Assembly (NCBI RefSeq): GCF_001577755.1
Contig: NZ_CP010776.1
Span: forward strand, 372,001 to 436,000
Length of the DNA: 64,000 nt
Origin: Rufibacter sp. DG15C
GTDB taxonomy: Bacteria > Bacteroidota > Bacteroidia > Cytophagales > Hymenobacteraceae
Direction: 5' to 3'
Position numbers and translations under genes: made by a program. Below are positions 7,041-16,583 of this stretch, in pieces (position 1 is the stretch's first letter; every line of letters starts with the position of its first letter). The notes beneath the pieces were generated by a model. It saw only the letters and a program-made list of their open reading frames with translations. It was not told where the DNA came from and did not search any database.

Positions 7041-9641
7041 ATGGAAGCCAAATTCTCAAATAGAGTGAAAGAGGTGATCTCTCTCAGTCGCGAGGAAGCA
7101 ATCCGCTTAGGCCATGACTACATTGGTACAGAGCACTTGCTTCTGGGTATGATCAGAGAGGGAGAAGGCACCGCTATTGCTTTGCTTAAAAAACTGGGGG
7201 TGCCCATGGAGGAGCTCAAATATTCATTGGAGCAAGCCACCAAAAACACCGCCAGCCCTAATACTAATATAACGGGTAGCATTCCGCTCACAAAGCAGAC
7301 AGAGAAAGTACTCAAAATCACCTACCTGGAGGCTAAAATCTTCAAGTCAGACATTATTGGCACTGAGCACTTACTGTTGTCTATTTTGCGGGATGAGGAT
7401 AATATCTCATCACAAACTCTAGCCAAATTCAACGTGAACTATGAAGCCATCCGGGATTCGTTAGACTACCATGCTAACAACCCACTCGCATCCTCAGATA
7501 CAGACGACAACGACGACAACGACAAGCTCTTCGGATCTTCTTCTAAGGGAGCAGCCGGCAGCGCGGCCAAGAAAGGCGCCGAGAAGTCCCGTACTCCGGT
7601 ACTGGACAACTTTGGGCGTGACTTGACCAAACTAGCCGAAGAAGACAAGCTGGACCCGATTGTAGGCCGCGAGAAAGAGATTGAGCGCGTGGCTCAGGTC
7701 TTGAGCCGCCGTAAAAAGAACAACCCCATCTTGATTGGGGAGCCAGGTGTTGGTAAAACAGCCATCGCCGAAGGCCTTGCCCTGCGCATCATCCAGAAAA
7801 AGGTATCTAGAGTGTTGTTCGGCAAACGTGTGGTGACGTTGGACCTTGCCTCTTTGGTGGCTGGTACCAAGTACCGCGGTCAGTTTGAGGAGCGCATGAA
7901 GGCCGTGATGAACGAACTGGAGAAATCTCCTGACGTGATTCTGTTCATTGATGAGTTGCACACGATAGTGGGTGCCGGTGGAGCCTCTGGTTCTCTGGAT
8001 GCTTCTAACATGTTCAAACCAGCCTTGGCGCGCGGTGAGATTCAATGTATTGGTGCCACTACCTTAGATGAGTACCGTCAGTACATTGAGAAAGATGGTG
8101 CATTGGCTCGTAGATTCCAGGTGGTAATGGTAGACCCTACCACGCCAGAGGAGACGATTGAGATCCTGCACAACATCAAAGACAAGTACCAGAACCACCA
8201 CCACGTTAACTACACAGATAAAGCCATTGAGGCCTGTGTAAAGCTGAGTGACCGCTACATGTCTGACCGTTTCTTGCCAGACAAGGCCATTGACATTTTA
8301 GATGAGGCTGGTGCCCGCGTGCACATCAACAACATCATTGTCCCAGAGGATATTCTTAAACTTGAGGAGTCTATTGAGAACATCAAGGAAGAGAAAAACC
8401 GCGTAGTGAAAAGCCAGAAATATGAAGAGGCGGCCCAACTGCGTGACAAAGAGAAAAAACTACTGGATCAGTTAGAAACGGCCAAGAAGAACTGGGAAGA
8501 AGAAACCAAGAAGAAGCGTTACACCGTGAAAGAGGAAAACGTGGCCGAGGTAATCGCCATGATGACCGGCATCCCTGTGAAGCGTATTGCCCAGAAAGAA
8601 AGCTTGAAACTCCTTAACATGGGTGAAGAGCTGAGCGGCAAAGTGATTGGTCAGGAGAAAGCCATCAAGCAGTTGGTGAAAGCCATCCAGCGTACGCGCG
8701 TGGGCTTGAAAGATCCTAAAAAACCAATCGGTTCGTTTGTCTTCTTAGGTCCTACCGGGGTTGGTAAGACAGAGTTGGCCAAAGTACTGGCTACCTACTT
8801 ATTTGACAAAGAGGATTCTCTGGTGCGCATAGATATGAGTGAGTACATGGAGAAATTCAGTGTATCTCGCTTGGTGGGAGCCCCTCCGGGCTACGTGGGC
8901 TATGAAGAAGGCGGTCAGCTGACAGAGAAAATCCGTCGTAAGCCATATTCTGTGGTTCTTTTGGATGAGATTGAGAAAGCGCACCCAGACGTGTACAACC
9001 TGTTGTTGCAGGTACTGGATGATGGCGTGTTGACAGATGGTCTGGGCCGTAAGGTAGATTTCAGAAACACCATCATCATCATGACCTCCAACATTGGGGC
9101 CCGTGATTTGCAGGACTTTGGGGCTGGGGTAGGTTTTGCCACCAAGACCCGCACAGACAACGTGGACGAGATCATGAAAGGCACTATTGCTTCTGCCTTG
9201 AAGAAAACGTTCTCGCCTGAATTCCTGAACCGTTTGGATGATGTGATTGTGTTCAACTCATTGGCTAAACAAGATATCCATAAGATCATTGATATCTCGC
9301 TTGCCAAGTTGTTGAGCCGCGTGAAAACATTGGGTTACTCCATTGAGATCACAGACGCCGCCAAGGATTTTGTAGCCGAGAAAGGCTATGACTCCAAGTA
9401 TGGTGCCCGTCCATTGAACCGTGCCATCACCAAGTACATGGAGGACCCTATTGCAGAGGAAATCCTGAAAGCGGAGTTGGCCCAGGGAGATGTGATTCTC
9501 ATTGACTACGCCGAGGGTAAAGAAGAGCTCACCTTCAGCAATCGCAAAGGTGAAAAGTCTAACGTGCCCGACACGTCTGATGAGATCTCAGAAACACCTT
9601 CTGAGGAGACGACACCCACTGATGAGAAGTCCAAAGACTAG
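7041..9641 (+). CDS. clpC: ClpC-type AAA+ ATPase, Clp protease regulatory subunit
   Basis: An 866-residue HSP100 protein. It has two Clp_N repeats (residues 1-145), an acidic linker, and a first AAA+ module with Walker [10 protein letters not shown] (233-241) and Walker B '[10 protein letters not shown]'. A UVR-type middle segment (about 430-465) precedes the second AAA+ module with Walker [10 protein letters not shown] and '[16 protein letters not shown]'. The C-terminus is acidic (Glu/Thr/Ser). ClpC unfolds substrates for ClpP. No mcsAB/ctsR genes are adjacent, as expected outside Firmicutes. A terminator and a P38 copy follow. Confidence 0.96.
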   Translation: MEAKFSNRVKEVISLSREEAIRLGHDYIGTEHLLLGMIREGEGTAIALLKKLGVPMEELKYSLEQATKNTASPNTNITGSIPLTKQTEKVLKITYLEAKIFKSDIIGTEHLLLSILRDEDNISSQTLAKFNVNYEAIRDSLDYHANNPLASSDTDDNDDNDKLFGSSSKGAAGSAAKKGAEKSRTPVLDNFGRDLTKLAEEDKLDPIVGREKEIERVAQVLSRRKKNNPILIGEPGVGKTAIAEGLALRIIQKKVSRVLFGKRVVTLDLASLVAGTKYRGQFEERMKAVMNELEKSPDVILFIDELHTIVGAGGASGSLDASNMFKPALARGEIQCIGATTLDEYRQYIEKDGALARRFQVVMVDPTTPEETIEILHNIKDKYQNHHHVNYTDKAIEACVKLSDRYMSDRFLPDKAIDILDEAGARVHINNIIVPEDILKLEESIENIKEEKNRVVKSQKYEEAAQLRDKEKKLLDQLETAKKNWEEETKKKRYTVKEENVAEVIAMMTGIPVKRIAQKESLKLLNMGEELSGKVIGQEKAIKQLVKAIQRTRVGLKDPKKPIGSFVFLGPTGVGKTELAKVLATYLFDKEDSLVRIDMSEYMEKFSVSRLVGAPPGYVGYEEGGQLTEKIRRKPYSVVLLDEIEKAHPDVYNLLLQVLDDGVLTDGLGRKVDFRNTIIIMTSNIGARDLQDFGAGVGFATKTRTDNVDEIMKGTIASALKKTFSPEFLNRLDDVIVFNSLAKQDIHKIIDISLAKLLSRVKTLGYSIEITDAAKDFVAEKGYDSKYGARPLNRAITKYMEDPIAEEILKAELAQGDVILIDYAEGKEELTFSNRKGEKSNVPDTSDEISETPSEETTPTDEKSKD

Positions 9642-9660
9642 TCATTCATAGATGAATTAG

Positions 9661-9689
9661 AAAGGCTGACAGACAAACTGTCAGCCTTT
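9661..9689 (+). terminator. clpC terminator
   Basis: 11-bp stem AAAGGCTGACA with TGTCAGCCTTT, followed by CTTG and then the T5 of a P38 left arm, so the palindrome supplies the U-tract. Confidence 0.85.
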
Positions 9690-9691
9690 CT

Positions 9692-9729
9692 TGTTTTTGG
9701 GCTGTTTTCTAGAAAGTAGGCTAAAAACG
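9692..9729. repeat. P38 palindrome after the clpC terminator
   Basis: 38-bp copy with centre CTAG, directly abutting the terminator stem at 9689. Confidence 0.88.
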
Positions 9730-9835
9730 CACGCTTTTATTCAAGTAAATGCATTTGGTCAGTCAGAATGCTCAGGAATCTAGTGATGACAGCAAGAAAA
9801 GCGGGGTGAAAATTTCGCGGTGGCTTATACTTTCC

Positions 9836-9843
9836 TAAATTTG
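9836..9843 (+). promoter_or_regulatory. Candidate -7 promoter element for the carboxylase gene
   Basis: TAAATTTG matches TAnnTTTG and lies 29 bp before the ATG at 9873. Confidence 0.5.
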
Positions 9844-9872
9844 ATTTCTTATATCAACATCAAACTGCTTCA

Positions 9873-11435
9873 ATGTCAGACCAGACTACATCAAAAGGTA
9901 AATTTGAGATTTTAGACCGCAAAAATGCAGAAGCCCTCTTAGGCGGAGGCCAGGCCCGCATTGATGCTCAACATAAAAAAGGCAAACTCACCGCCCGGGA
10001 ACGCATAGACTTACTCTTAGACGAAGGCTCTTTTGAAGAGATTGGCAAGTTTGTCATGCACCGTTCCAAAGACTTCGGGCTGGACAAAGAATACTACTTA
10101 GGTGACGGCGTAGTGACCGGCTACGGTACCGTGAACGGCCGCTTAGTATATGTCTTCTCTCAAGATTTCACCGTGTTTGGCGGTTCCCTTTCTGAAACCC
10201 ACGCGGAGAAGATCGTTAAAATCATGGACCTTGCCATGAAGAACGGTGCCCCCGTAATTGGCCTCAATGACTCTGGCGGAGCCCGCATCCAAGAAGGCGT
10301 GGTTTCTTTGGGCGGATACGCCGATATCTTCTACAAAAACACCTTGGCTTCTGGCGTGGTACCGCAATTATCAGGTATCATGGGACCGTGCGCCGGCGGT
10401 GCCGTATATTCTCCAGCCATCACAGACTTTATCTTGATGGTAGAAGACACGTCTTACATGTTTGTGACCGGCCCCAACGTGGTGAAAACGGTGACGCATG
10501 AGACCGTGACCTCTGAGGAATTAGGCGGTGCCAGCACGCACAGCACCAAAAGCGGCGTGACGCATTTCTCCTGCGCCAATGAGGTGGTCTGCATCCAGAA
10601 CATTAAGCAATTGCTCAGCTACATGCCACAGAACTGTGAGGAGCTCCCTCCTGCCGTGCCGTATGAAGCTAAAAAAGACGAAACCCGCGAAGTCCTCAAC
10701 ACCATTGTGCCTGAGAACCCCAACCAACCCTATGACATGCGCGAGGTGATTGAGGGTATCATTGACGCTGGCACATTCCTAGAGGTTCACAAGAACTTCG
10801 GGGAGAACATTGTAGTGGGCTTTGCCCGTTTGGCTGGCCGTAGCATTGGCATTGTGGGCAACCAGCCAGCAGTTTTAGCGGGTGTATTGGACATCAACGC
10901 GTCTACCAAAGCCGCTCGTTTCGTGCGCTTCTGTGACTCGTTCAACATTCCATTATTAGTACTGGAAGACGTACCGGGCTTCTTGCCAGGCACCGACCAA
11001 GAGTGGAGAGGCATCATCACCAACGGGGCTAAGTTATTATATGCTTTCTGTGAGGCCACCGTACCGCGCGTGACCGTGATTACCCGTAAAGCCTACGGCG
11101 GCGCCTATGACGTGATGAACTCCAAGCACATTGGCGCTGACCTGAACTACGCTTGGCCTACCGCCGAGATTGCCGTAATGGGTGCTAAAGGGGCCGCTGA
11201 GATCATCTTCAAGCGTGAGATAGCTGCCTCTGAGGACCCAGAAGCCAAGCTAGCCGAGAAAGTAGCCGAGTACCAGTCAAAGTTCGCGACGCCGTACAGA
11301 GCGGCACACCGCGGGTTTGTGGATGAGGTGATTTATCCTTCTGAGACCAGAGCCAAGCTGATTAAGGCGTTCAAAATGCTAGAAAACAAAGTGGACCAGT
11401 TGCCTAAGAAGAAACACGGCAACATTCCTTTGTAA
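9873..11435 (+). CDS. Acyl-CoA carboxylase beta subunit (propionyl-CoA carboxylase type)
   Basis: A 520-residue carboxyltransferase subunit, the standard length for PccB/MmdA-like proteins, with two crotonase-fold halves. Signatures include '[20 protein letters not shown]' at the N-terminus, '[14 protein letters not shown]', '[16 protein letters not shown]', '[15 protein letters not shown]' and '[16 protein letters not shown]'. It transfers carboxyl from biotin to an acyl-CoA in the cytosol. The biotin carboxylase and carrier subunits are not in this window. Propionyl-CoA is likely but not proven. It could also be the beta chain of a methylmalonyl-CoA decarboxylase. Confidence 0.92.
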   Translation: MSDQTTSKGKFEILDRKNAEALLGGGQARIDAQHKKGKLTARERIDLLLDEGSFEEIGKFVMHRSKDFGLDKEYYLGDGVVTGYGTVNGRLVYVFSQDFTVFGGSLSETHAEKIVKIMDLAMKNGAPVIGLNDSGGARIQEGVVSLGGYADIFYKNTLASGVVPQLSGIMGPCAGGAVYSPAITDFILMVEDTSYMFVTGPNVVKTVTHETVTSEELGGASTHSTKSGVTHFSCANEVVCIQNIKQLLSYMPQNCEELPPAVPYEAKKDETREVLNTIVPENPNQPYDMREVIEGIIDAGTFLEVHKNFGENIVVGFARLAGRSIGIVGNQPAVLAGVLDINASTKAARFVRFCDSFNIPLLVLEDVPGFLPGTDQEWRGIITNGAKLLYAFCEATVPRVTVITRKAYGGAYDVMNSKHIGADLNYAWPTAEIAVMGAKGAAEIIFKREIAASEDPEAKLAEKVAEYQSKFATPYRAAHRGFVDEVIYPSETRAKLIKAFKMLENKVDQLPKKKHGNIPL

Positions 11436-11451
11436 AAACCATATAACCTTT

Positions 11452-11483
11452 AGGGCTGAGCGCAGGAAACTGACCTCAGCCCT
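11452..11483 (+). terminator. Weak terminator hairpin
   Basis: 9-bp stem AGGGCTGAG/CTCAGCCCT with a 14-nt loop and a mixed C/T tail. It lies between the carboxylase stop and the M42 peptidase start. Confidence 0.5.
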
Positions 11484-11513
11484 TTCCCTTTCTACTAGAT
11501 TTCTACTTAGACC

Positions 11514-12584
11514 ATGAGAAAAGAATCTTTTGACTTTTTAAACGCCTACCTCAACAATGCTGCCCCCACCGGGTTTGAAGCCCCCGGCCAGAAGTTGTGG
11601 TTAGACTATATCAAACCCTACATAGACGACTATTTTGTAGACACCTATGGCACCGTGGTAGGCGTCATTAATCCAGAGGCCAGCTACAAAGTGGTCATTG
11701 AAGCCCACGCCGATGAGATTTCCTGGTTTGTGAACTACATCACCGCCGAAGGCTACATTTATGTGCGCCGCAACGGTGGTTCAGACGCAGTCATTGCTCC
11801 TTCTAAGCGCGTAAACATCCACACCAAAAATGGCCCTGTAAAAGCAGTGTTCGGCTACCCGGCTATTCATGTGCGCAAGCCTGAGCAAGACAAGGCACCC
11901 ACGGTAGAAACCATCTTCTTAGACTGCGGTGCTACCAACAAGCAAGAAGTAGAAGACCTGGGCATCCATGTGGGCTGTGTCATCACCTTTGATGACGAGT
12001 TGTGGGTGATGAATGAGAAATACTACGTGGGCCGCGCTTTAGATAACCGCATTGGTGGTTTCATGATCGCAGAGGTGGCCCGTCTGCTCAAGGAAAACAG
12101 GAAGAAGCTTCCGTTTGGCTTGTACATTGTCAACGCGGTGCAGGAAGAGATTGGCCTACGCGGCGCCGAAATGATTGCGCACCGCATTAAGCCAGACGTG
12201 GCCATCATCACAGACGTGACCCATGACACCCAGTCACAGGGTTATGAGAAAAAGGCCCACGGTGACTTGCATTGCGGCAAAGGCCCAGTGCTCACCTATG
12301 GTCCAGCGGTGCAGAACAACCTGCTCAATATGTTGTTTGAGGTAGCCGAAAAGAACGAGATTCCATTCCAGCGTGCGGCGGCTACAAGAGCTACCGGCAC
12401 CGACACAGACGCCTTTGCCTACTCTTCTGAAGGCGTGGCCTCTGCTTTGATCTCCTTGCCGCTCAAGTACATGCACACCACGGTAGAGACCGTACACAGA
12501 GACGACGTGGACAACATCATCAAGCTCTACTATGAGTTCTTGCTGCAACTAAAAGCAGACCATGATTTCCGCTATTTGAAATAG
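11514..12584 (+). CDS. M42 family metallopeptidase (aminopeptidase / 'glucanase'-like)
   Basis: A 356-residue M42 zinc aminopeptidase. Family motifs are 'NAAPTGFEAPGQKLWLDYIKPYID' at the N-terminus, 'VVIEAHADEISW' (first metal ligand His plus acid), 'GRALDNRIGGFM' (bridging Asp), 'QEEIGLRGAEM' (catalytic Glu pair) and a 'DVTHDT' ligand. Family enzymes form dodecameric cytoplasmic peptidases. No signal peptide is seen. It is probably co-oriented with the carboxylase gene but separated by a weak hairpin. Confidence 0.92.
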   Translation: MRKESFDFLNAYLNNAAPTGFEAPGQKLWLDYIKPYIDDYFVDTYGTVVGVINPEASYKVVIEAHADEISWFVNYITAEGYIYVRRNGGSDAVIAPSKRVNIHTKNGPVKAVFGYPAIHVRKPEQDKAPTVETIFLDCGATNKQEVEDLGIHVGCVITFDDELWVMNEKYYVGRALDNRIGGFMIAEVARLLKENRKKLPFGLYIVNAVQEEIGLRGAEMIAHRIKPDVAIITDVTHDTQSQGYEKKAHGDLHCGKGPVLTYGPAVQNNLLNMLFEVAEKNEIPFQRAAATRATGTDTDAFAYSSEGVASALISLPLKYMHTTVETVHRDDVDNIIKLYYEFLLQLKADHDFRYLK

Positions 12585-12585
12585 T

Positions 12586-12623
12586 CATTTTCGGCCTGTT
12601 TTCCAGAAAAGAGGCTAAAAACG
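12586..12623. repeat. P38 palindrome one base after the M42 stop codon
   Basis: 38-bp copy, centre CCAG. Its first base lies one base beyond the stop codon at 12582-12584. Confidence 0.9.
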
Positions 12624-12636
12624 ATTATGAGACTTG

Positions 12637-12666
12637 GACCTGTGAGGCGTACAAACTTCACAGGTC
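12637..12666 (+). terminator. Terminator hairpin
   Basis: 9-bp stem GACCTGTGA/TCACAGGTC followed by a T-rich tract. That tract also contains the next gene's candidate -7 element. Confidence 0.65.
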
Positions 12667-12670
12667 TTTG

Positions 12671-12678
12671 TATTTTTG
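12671..12678 (+). promoter_or_regulatory. Candidate -7 promoter element for the GNAT gene
   Basis: TATTTTTG fits TAnnTTTG and lies 28 bp before the ATG at 12706. It supports that ATG over the in-frame TTG at 12676, which would lie inside the promoter. Confidence 0.45.
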
Positions 12679-12705
12679 GACTTCGGTTTTCCCTTTACCT
12701 TCATC

Positions 12706-13272
12706 ATGGAATTACAAACCCCCAGGCTTTTACTCAGAGAATTCAAGGAAGATGACTGGCACTTCACCAACCTCTATGAATCCAACCGTGAGGTGATGCG
12801 GTACCAGAGCAGTGACGTACGGGACGCCGAAGAAAGCCGGCGATACCTTGAACAGTGCCTGCAAGAAGCGCAAGAAGACCCGCGCACTATCTTTGACCTG
12901 GCCATTGTCGTACAGCAAACCAATATGCTAGTGGGCCGCGTGGGCATGAAGGTAGATTATGACGCCGAAGACGCCGCGCTCTGGTACATTCTGCACCCAA
13001 GCTACTGGGGCAAAGGCTACGTCACAGAGGCGGCGCAGGCCATGGTCAACTTCGGGTTTACAGATTTACACTTGCACCGTATCTGGGCCGACTGCGACCC
13101 GCGCAACACCGGCTCATATAAGGTCATGGAAAAACTAGGCATGCGCCGCGAAGCCCATTTCAAGGAGAACATTTATATAAAAGGCGAATGGTGCGACTCT
13201 TACGTGTATGCTGTATTGGCGAGTGAATGGCGCTTAGCCAATCCTACACTGATAGCTGCAGAGCATGAGTAA
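12706..13272 (+). CDS. GNAT family N-acetyltransferase (RimJ/RimL-like)
   Basis: 188 residues from ATG 12706 (MELQTPRLLLREF, the classic RimJ/RimL opening). The acetyl-CoA site region is 'LWYILHPSYWGKGYVTEAAQAMVNFGF', followed by 'HRIWADCDPRNTGSYKVMEKLGMRREAHFKEN'. It is probably a protein or small-molecule N-acetyltransferase of the Acetyltransf_3 group; its substrate is not predictable. It is cytoplasmic and appears monocistronic. Confidence 0.9.
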   Translation: MELQTPRLLLREFKEDDWHFTNLYESNREVMRYQSSDVRDAEESRRYLEQCLQEAQEDPRTIFDLAIVVQQTNMLVGRVGMKVDYDAEDAALWYILHPSYWGKGYVTEAAQAMVNFGFTDLHLHRIWADCDPRNTGSYKVMEKLGMRREAHFKENIYIKGEWCDSYVYAVLASEWRLANPTLIAAEHE

Positions 13273-13276
13273 ATTT

Positions 13277-13314
13277 CGTTTTTGGCTTGTTTTCTGAAAA
13301 TCAGGCTAAAAACG
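13277..13314. repeat. P38 palindrome 4 bp after the GNAT stop codon
   Basis: 38-bp copy with full arms (CGTTTTTGGCTTG, CAGGCTAAAAACG), flanked by TTT and AAA that extend the pairing. Confidence 0.92.
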
Positions 13315-13417
13315 AAAGACCGTCCTTTTTCATTCCTTGTCTAATTGGCCCGCTAATTTTCTTCTGGGTGGCTAGTGCAGGGTAAGACAATTAGCCTAGA
13401 TAATCCTTATTTCAATT

Positions 13418-14206
13418 ATGGTGTTTACAGACCAAATGGGGCATCAGGTATTAGTACCGCAGGCACCCCAACGCATTGTTTCTTTGGTGCCTTCGCAGAC
13501 CGAGCTGCTGTTTGACTTGGGCTTGGGAGACCGCGTGGTAGGCGTGACCAAGTTCTGTCTTCACCCCAAGGAGTTGGTGAAAGGTAAAACCAAGATTGGC
13601 GGGACTAAAAATTTTAAGACGGAGGTAATTGACCAGTTGCAGCCAGATTTGATCATCGGTAATAAGGAGGAGAATTACCAGGAAGGCATTGAGGCGCTCC
13701 AGCAGAAATACCCTGTCTGGATGAGCGACATTTATACGCTTGAAGATGCGTTTGCCATGATGGAGCAAGTGGGCAAAATAACCAGGACAGAACCCCAGGC
13801 TGGAAAGCTCACCTCTATTATAAAAACCCAGTTTGAGAAGATTGAGCCTATCCAGCCACCCGTGACGGCCGCCTACTTTATCTGGAAGAATCCTTACATG
13901 GCCGTGGGCGGAAACAACTTTATAGATGACATTCTCACTCGTTGTGGATTGGTGAACGCCTTGCAACACCTGCCCCGCTATCCAGAAGTAACACCAGCCA
14001 TGTTAGCTGCCCTTAACCCGCAAGTTATCCTGCTGTCCTCAGAGCCGTTTCCGTTTCAAGAAAAGCACATTCAAGAATTTAAGGAGATCTGTCCTCAGGC
14101 AAAAGTGCTGATTGTGGATGGTGAGATGTTTAGTTGGTACGGGAGCAGGCTGCAGTATGCGGTTCCTTATCTGCAGAAAGTACTTGAAGAGATACGCAGC
14201 GTTTAA
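13418..14206 (+). CDS. BtuF/TroA-fold helical-backbone metal receptor without signal peptide
   Basis: A 262-residue periplasmic-binding-protein fold of the BtuF/FecB type. It opens 'MVFTDQMGHQVLVPQAPQRIVSLVPSQTELLFDLGLGDRVVGVT', continues with 'LQPDLIIGNKEEN', and ends 'YGSRLQYAVPYLQKVLEE'. The homologous BtuF domain binds cobalamin or iron chelates for an ABC importer. Here the protein starts directly at the first domain strand with no signal peptide or lipobox, and no transporter genes adjoin. It may therefore be cytoplasmic. No better start is visible upstream. Confidence 0.82.
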   Translation: MVFTDQMGHQVLVPQAPQRIVSLVPSQTELLFDLGLGDRVVGVTKFCLHPKELVKGKTKIGGTKNFKTEVIDQLQPDLIIGNKEENYQEGIEALQQKYPVWMSDIYTLEDAFAMMEQVGKITRTEPQAGKLTSIIKTQFEKIEPIQPPVTAAYFIWKNPYMAVGGNNFIDDILTRCGLVNALQHLPRYPEVTPAMLAALNPQVILLSSEPFPFQEKHIQEFKEICPQAKVLIVDGEMFSWYGSRLQYAVPYLQKVLEEIRSV

Positions 14207-14233
14207 TCTGCTCGCTATCCGCTTGGCATAAAA

Positions 14234-14269
14234 AAAAAGCCCTTCCGCCAGATGGCAGAAGGGCTTTTT
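14234..14269. terminator. Bidirectional terminator
   Basis: AAAAAGCCCTTC stem pairing with GAAGGGCTTTTT, A-tract before and T-tract after, between convergent genes. Confidence 0.88.
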
Positions 14270-14289
14270 CACTTTATTTATTCAAAGCC

Positions 14290-14841
14290 TTATTTAGGAG
14301 TGGCCATGGCCAATTTCAACTCCTGGGCTTCTTGCAAATGCTCTTTAAGCACTGGTAACACTTGGTCAATGAAAGACTGGATTTCAGCATCTTTCAATTC
14401 TTTGTCAGCTTCTTCATACAAGGCTACCGCTTCTTTCTGGGCGGCAATCTGAACGTCAATAAACTCTTTGTCAAAGGCTAGAGAATCTGACTTCTCCAAG
14501 TTGGCGACAAGGGTCTTTTTCTCGGCTGGCAAGGTCTGGCTTACCTCCACATATTTTCTCTTAGCCAAATCCTCAAGAACCGGGCTGGTTTTAGAGTGCA
14601 CGTTAGAGATCGTCATTCCGTAATCACCTACGGCTTCGGCTTTACTTTTATCTGTGGCTAGGATACCTGTCACAATCCCGAAGTTATCTGTCTCTACTGC
14701 CTTCTGCAGGAACTTAGCTACTTTCTTAGTGTCTTCCTTCTGTGCAGCAGTCTCTTCTTTAGCACATGATACCAGTGAAACACTTCCGAACAAGAATGCG
14801 GCATTCAGCATCCATACGTTATATCTTTTCATAGCTTTCAT
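14290..14841 (-). CDS. DUF4142 domain lipoprotein
   Basis: A 183-residue protein with a short basic start, a hydrophobic segment and a lipobox-like 'SLVSC' at about residues 22-26, so probably a lipoprotein. The rest is a helical DUF4142 domain rich in Lys/Glu/Ala ('AVETDNFGIVTGILATDKSKAEAV...EFIDVQIAAQKEAVALYE'). The family has a ferritin-like four-helix appearance and unknown function, and is widespread in Bacteroidetes and Proteobacteria. Confidence 0.82.
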   Translation of the reverse strand: MKAMKRYNVWMLNAAFLFGSVSLVSCAKEETAAQKEDTKKVAKFLQKAVETDNFGIVTGILATDKSKAEAVGDYGMTISNVHSKTSPVLEDLAKRKYVEVSQTLPAEKKTLVANLEKSDSLAFDKEFIDVQIAAQKEAVALYEEADKELKDAEIQSFIDQVLPVLKEHLQEAQELKLAMATPK

Positions 14842-15344
14842 ACTCAGGTTAGTTTTGTTGCTTATACGGTAAACATGAAGCCATGTTGGAAAAGTTCATT
14901 TACCTAATCACAAAAACCCTCAGATTCCAACTACCATCTTACTTTAGTTACAAATTGAACCAATCTATATAGTTCCTATTCTATTAAAATTCCTCATGCT
15001 TTTTATTGATGGTCAATAGATTAGATTGATAAGTAGCCTATAAGAGATTTAAATGCAGATTTTTTTGATTATTAAGGAAAATCAAGCCAAAACCTTCCCG
15101 CTAGGATTAAGAATTAAAAGCCCAAAAAAGAAGGTTTTCACCCTTTCCAGCCTTTGGAATTTTAAATTTTCTGGATAAAAATTTTGATGAATTTTATAGC
15201 GAAAAGCGTTTCAAAATCTTTTCATATCCGCTCACTTTTTGCCTCATCTCAGGTTTTGGACAAACCAGAATAAACCAGAAAATCAGTTACTTGCCTGCAA
15301 CCAAGGCATTATAAAAGGAGGAATTTCCTTATGAAAGCAATTTG
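14842..15344. other. AT-rich intergenic region
   Basis: About 500 bp, clearly more AT-rich than its surroundings, between the DUF4142 gene start and the 3' end of aroA. Apart from one very degenerate P38-like stretch (15058-15095), I see no gene, tRNA or strong hairpin. It probably contains the DUF4142 promoter. Confidence 0.5.
15058..15095. repeat. Possible relic P38 palindrome
   Basis: A T7 run, GGAAAATC centre and AAGCCAAAAC right side can be aligned to P38, with many mismatches. It is listed as a possible decayed copy only. Confidence 0.35.
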
Positions 15345-16583
15345 CTAAACAGGACTGATCTGAAAGCCAGCCTGCTCTAGAACTTCCCAAAATCTTGGAT
15401 ACGATTTCTTAACCACGTTTGGCTCATCAATGACAATCTCTTGCTTGAGTGCCAGCGGTGCGAAAGCCATGGCCATACGGTGGTCTTCATAGGTGTGGAT
15501 GCGGGCTTCGTTTTTGGCCTGGTTTCCAGGAATTACCTTAAAAACGCCTGGTGCAGTTTCCTGCAAAGTGGCGCCTAGTTTGGGCAGCTCGGTTTGGATG
15601 GCGAGAATACGGTCGGTCTCTTTTATCCTGAGGCTCTCCAAACCCGTCATCTCCACTTCTAACTGCAAACCCGCAGCCAAGGCAGCCACCGTCTGCGCCA
15701 AATCTGGACAGGCTGAGAAATCAATTCGGTGGATATCTTGATGTGCTGGCGCTTTGGTTAGGCGAACGCCTTCCTCCGTAAAAGTGGTCTGCACCCCAAA
15801 CGGCGTCATCAGGTCAGGCAATACGCTGTCGCCCTGCAGGGAATCTGGGCGCAAGGCTGGCAAGAAGATATCAGCTTCTTGCGCCAATGCCACCATGCTG
15901 TACCAATAACTGGCCGCCGACCAGTCTGACTCCACGGTGTATTCTTTGGCTTGGTAATTTTGCGCCGGCACAGAAATTTTATTCCCCTCAAAAACAGCCT
16001 GCACGCCAAAGTGCGCCATCTGCGCCAGGGTCATCCTAATGTAGGGCTCAGAACCAATTTTCCCTGCTAAGGTCAATTCCAGGCCCTGTGGCAGCAAAGG
16101 CGCCACCATGAGCAACGCCGATATATATTGACTACTGACATCTGCGCGCACTGTAAGTTGATTGGTGCCAGAAGACTCAAAACCTTGCAACTGCAACGGC
16201 GGAAATCCTTCCTGGCCTGCATAGTCAATCTTAGCGCCTAGCGTACGCAGAGCATCTACCAAGACCCCAATGGGCCGGTGGCACATGCGATCCGTGCCTG
16301 TGAGCGTGACAGCCTGGTTGGTGATGGCGTAGTAAGCCGTTAAAAAACGCATGACGGTGCCGGCGTCTTCGGCGCTTACTTCTGGGCCAGCGGGTGTAGA
16401 CAGCAAACGGTTCAGCAAAGCCGTGTCATTGGCATCTGATAGATTGTGGATAGCAAAGTCCTGACCACTCAATGCCCTAATGATCAAGGCACGGTTGGCT
16501 TCACTTTTAGAGGCAGGCAAAGAAACGCGCCCCGTCAACACCTTTGTAGGGTGAGCGACACGCACAGCAGAAGCAGAAATCAT
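15345..16583 (-). CDS. aroA: 3-phosphoshikimate 1-carboxyvinyltransferase (EPSP synthase)
   Basis: 412 residues. Motifs are 'LPASKSEANRALIIRALS' (residues 22-39), 'DAGTVMRFLTAYYA', the shikimate-3-phosphate site 'DVSSQYISALLM', 'RIKETDRI' and the C-terminal 'YEDHRMAMAFAPLAL'. It condenses shikimate 3-phosphate with PEP in the aromatic pathway. It is the last gene of the shikimate operon, and its ATG overlaps the aroB stop by 4 bp. A complete P38 palindrome (15509-15546) is read as residues about 346-358, just before the DHRMAM motif. Confidence 0.95.
   Translation of the reverse strand: MISASAVRVAHPTKVLTGRVSLPASKSEANRALIIRALSGQDFAIHNLSDANDTALLNRLLSTPAGPEVSAEDAGTVMRFLTAYYAITNQAVTLTGTDRMCHRPIGVLVDALRTLGAKIDYAGQEGFPPLQLQGFESSGTNQLTVRADVSSQYISALLMVAPLLPQGLELTLAGKIGSEPYIRMTLAQMAHFGVQAVFEGNKISVPAQNYQAKEYTVESDWSAASYWYSMVALAQEADIFLPALRPDSLQGDSVLPDLMTPFGVQTTFTEEGVRLTKAPAHQDIHRIDFSACPDLAQTVAALAAGLQLEVEMTGLESLRIKETDRILAIQTELPKLGATLQETAPGVFKVIPGNQAKNEARIHTYEDHRMAMAFAPLALKQEIVIDEPNVVKKSYPRFWEVLEQAGFQISPV
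15509..15546. repeat. P38 palindrome inside the aroA reading frame
   Basis: An exact 38-bp copy with full left arm CGTTTTTGGCCTG, centre CCAG and right end AAAAACG. It is translated on the minus strand as VFKVIPGNQAKN, just before the conserved EDHRMAM block. Confidence 0.92.
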
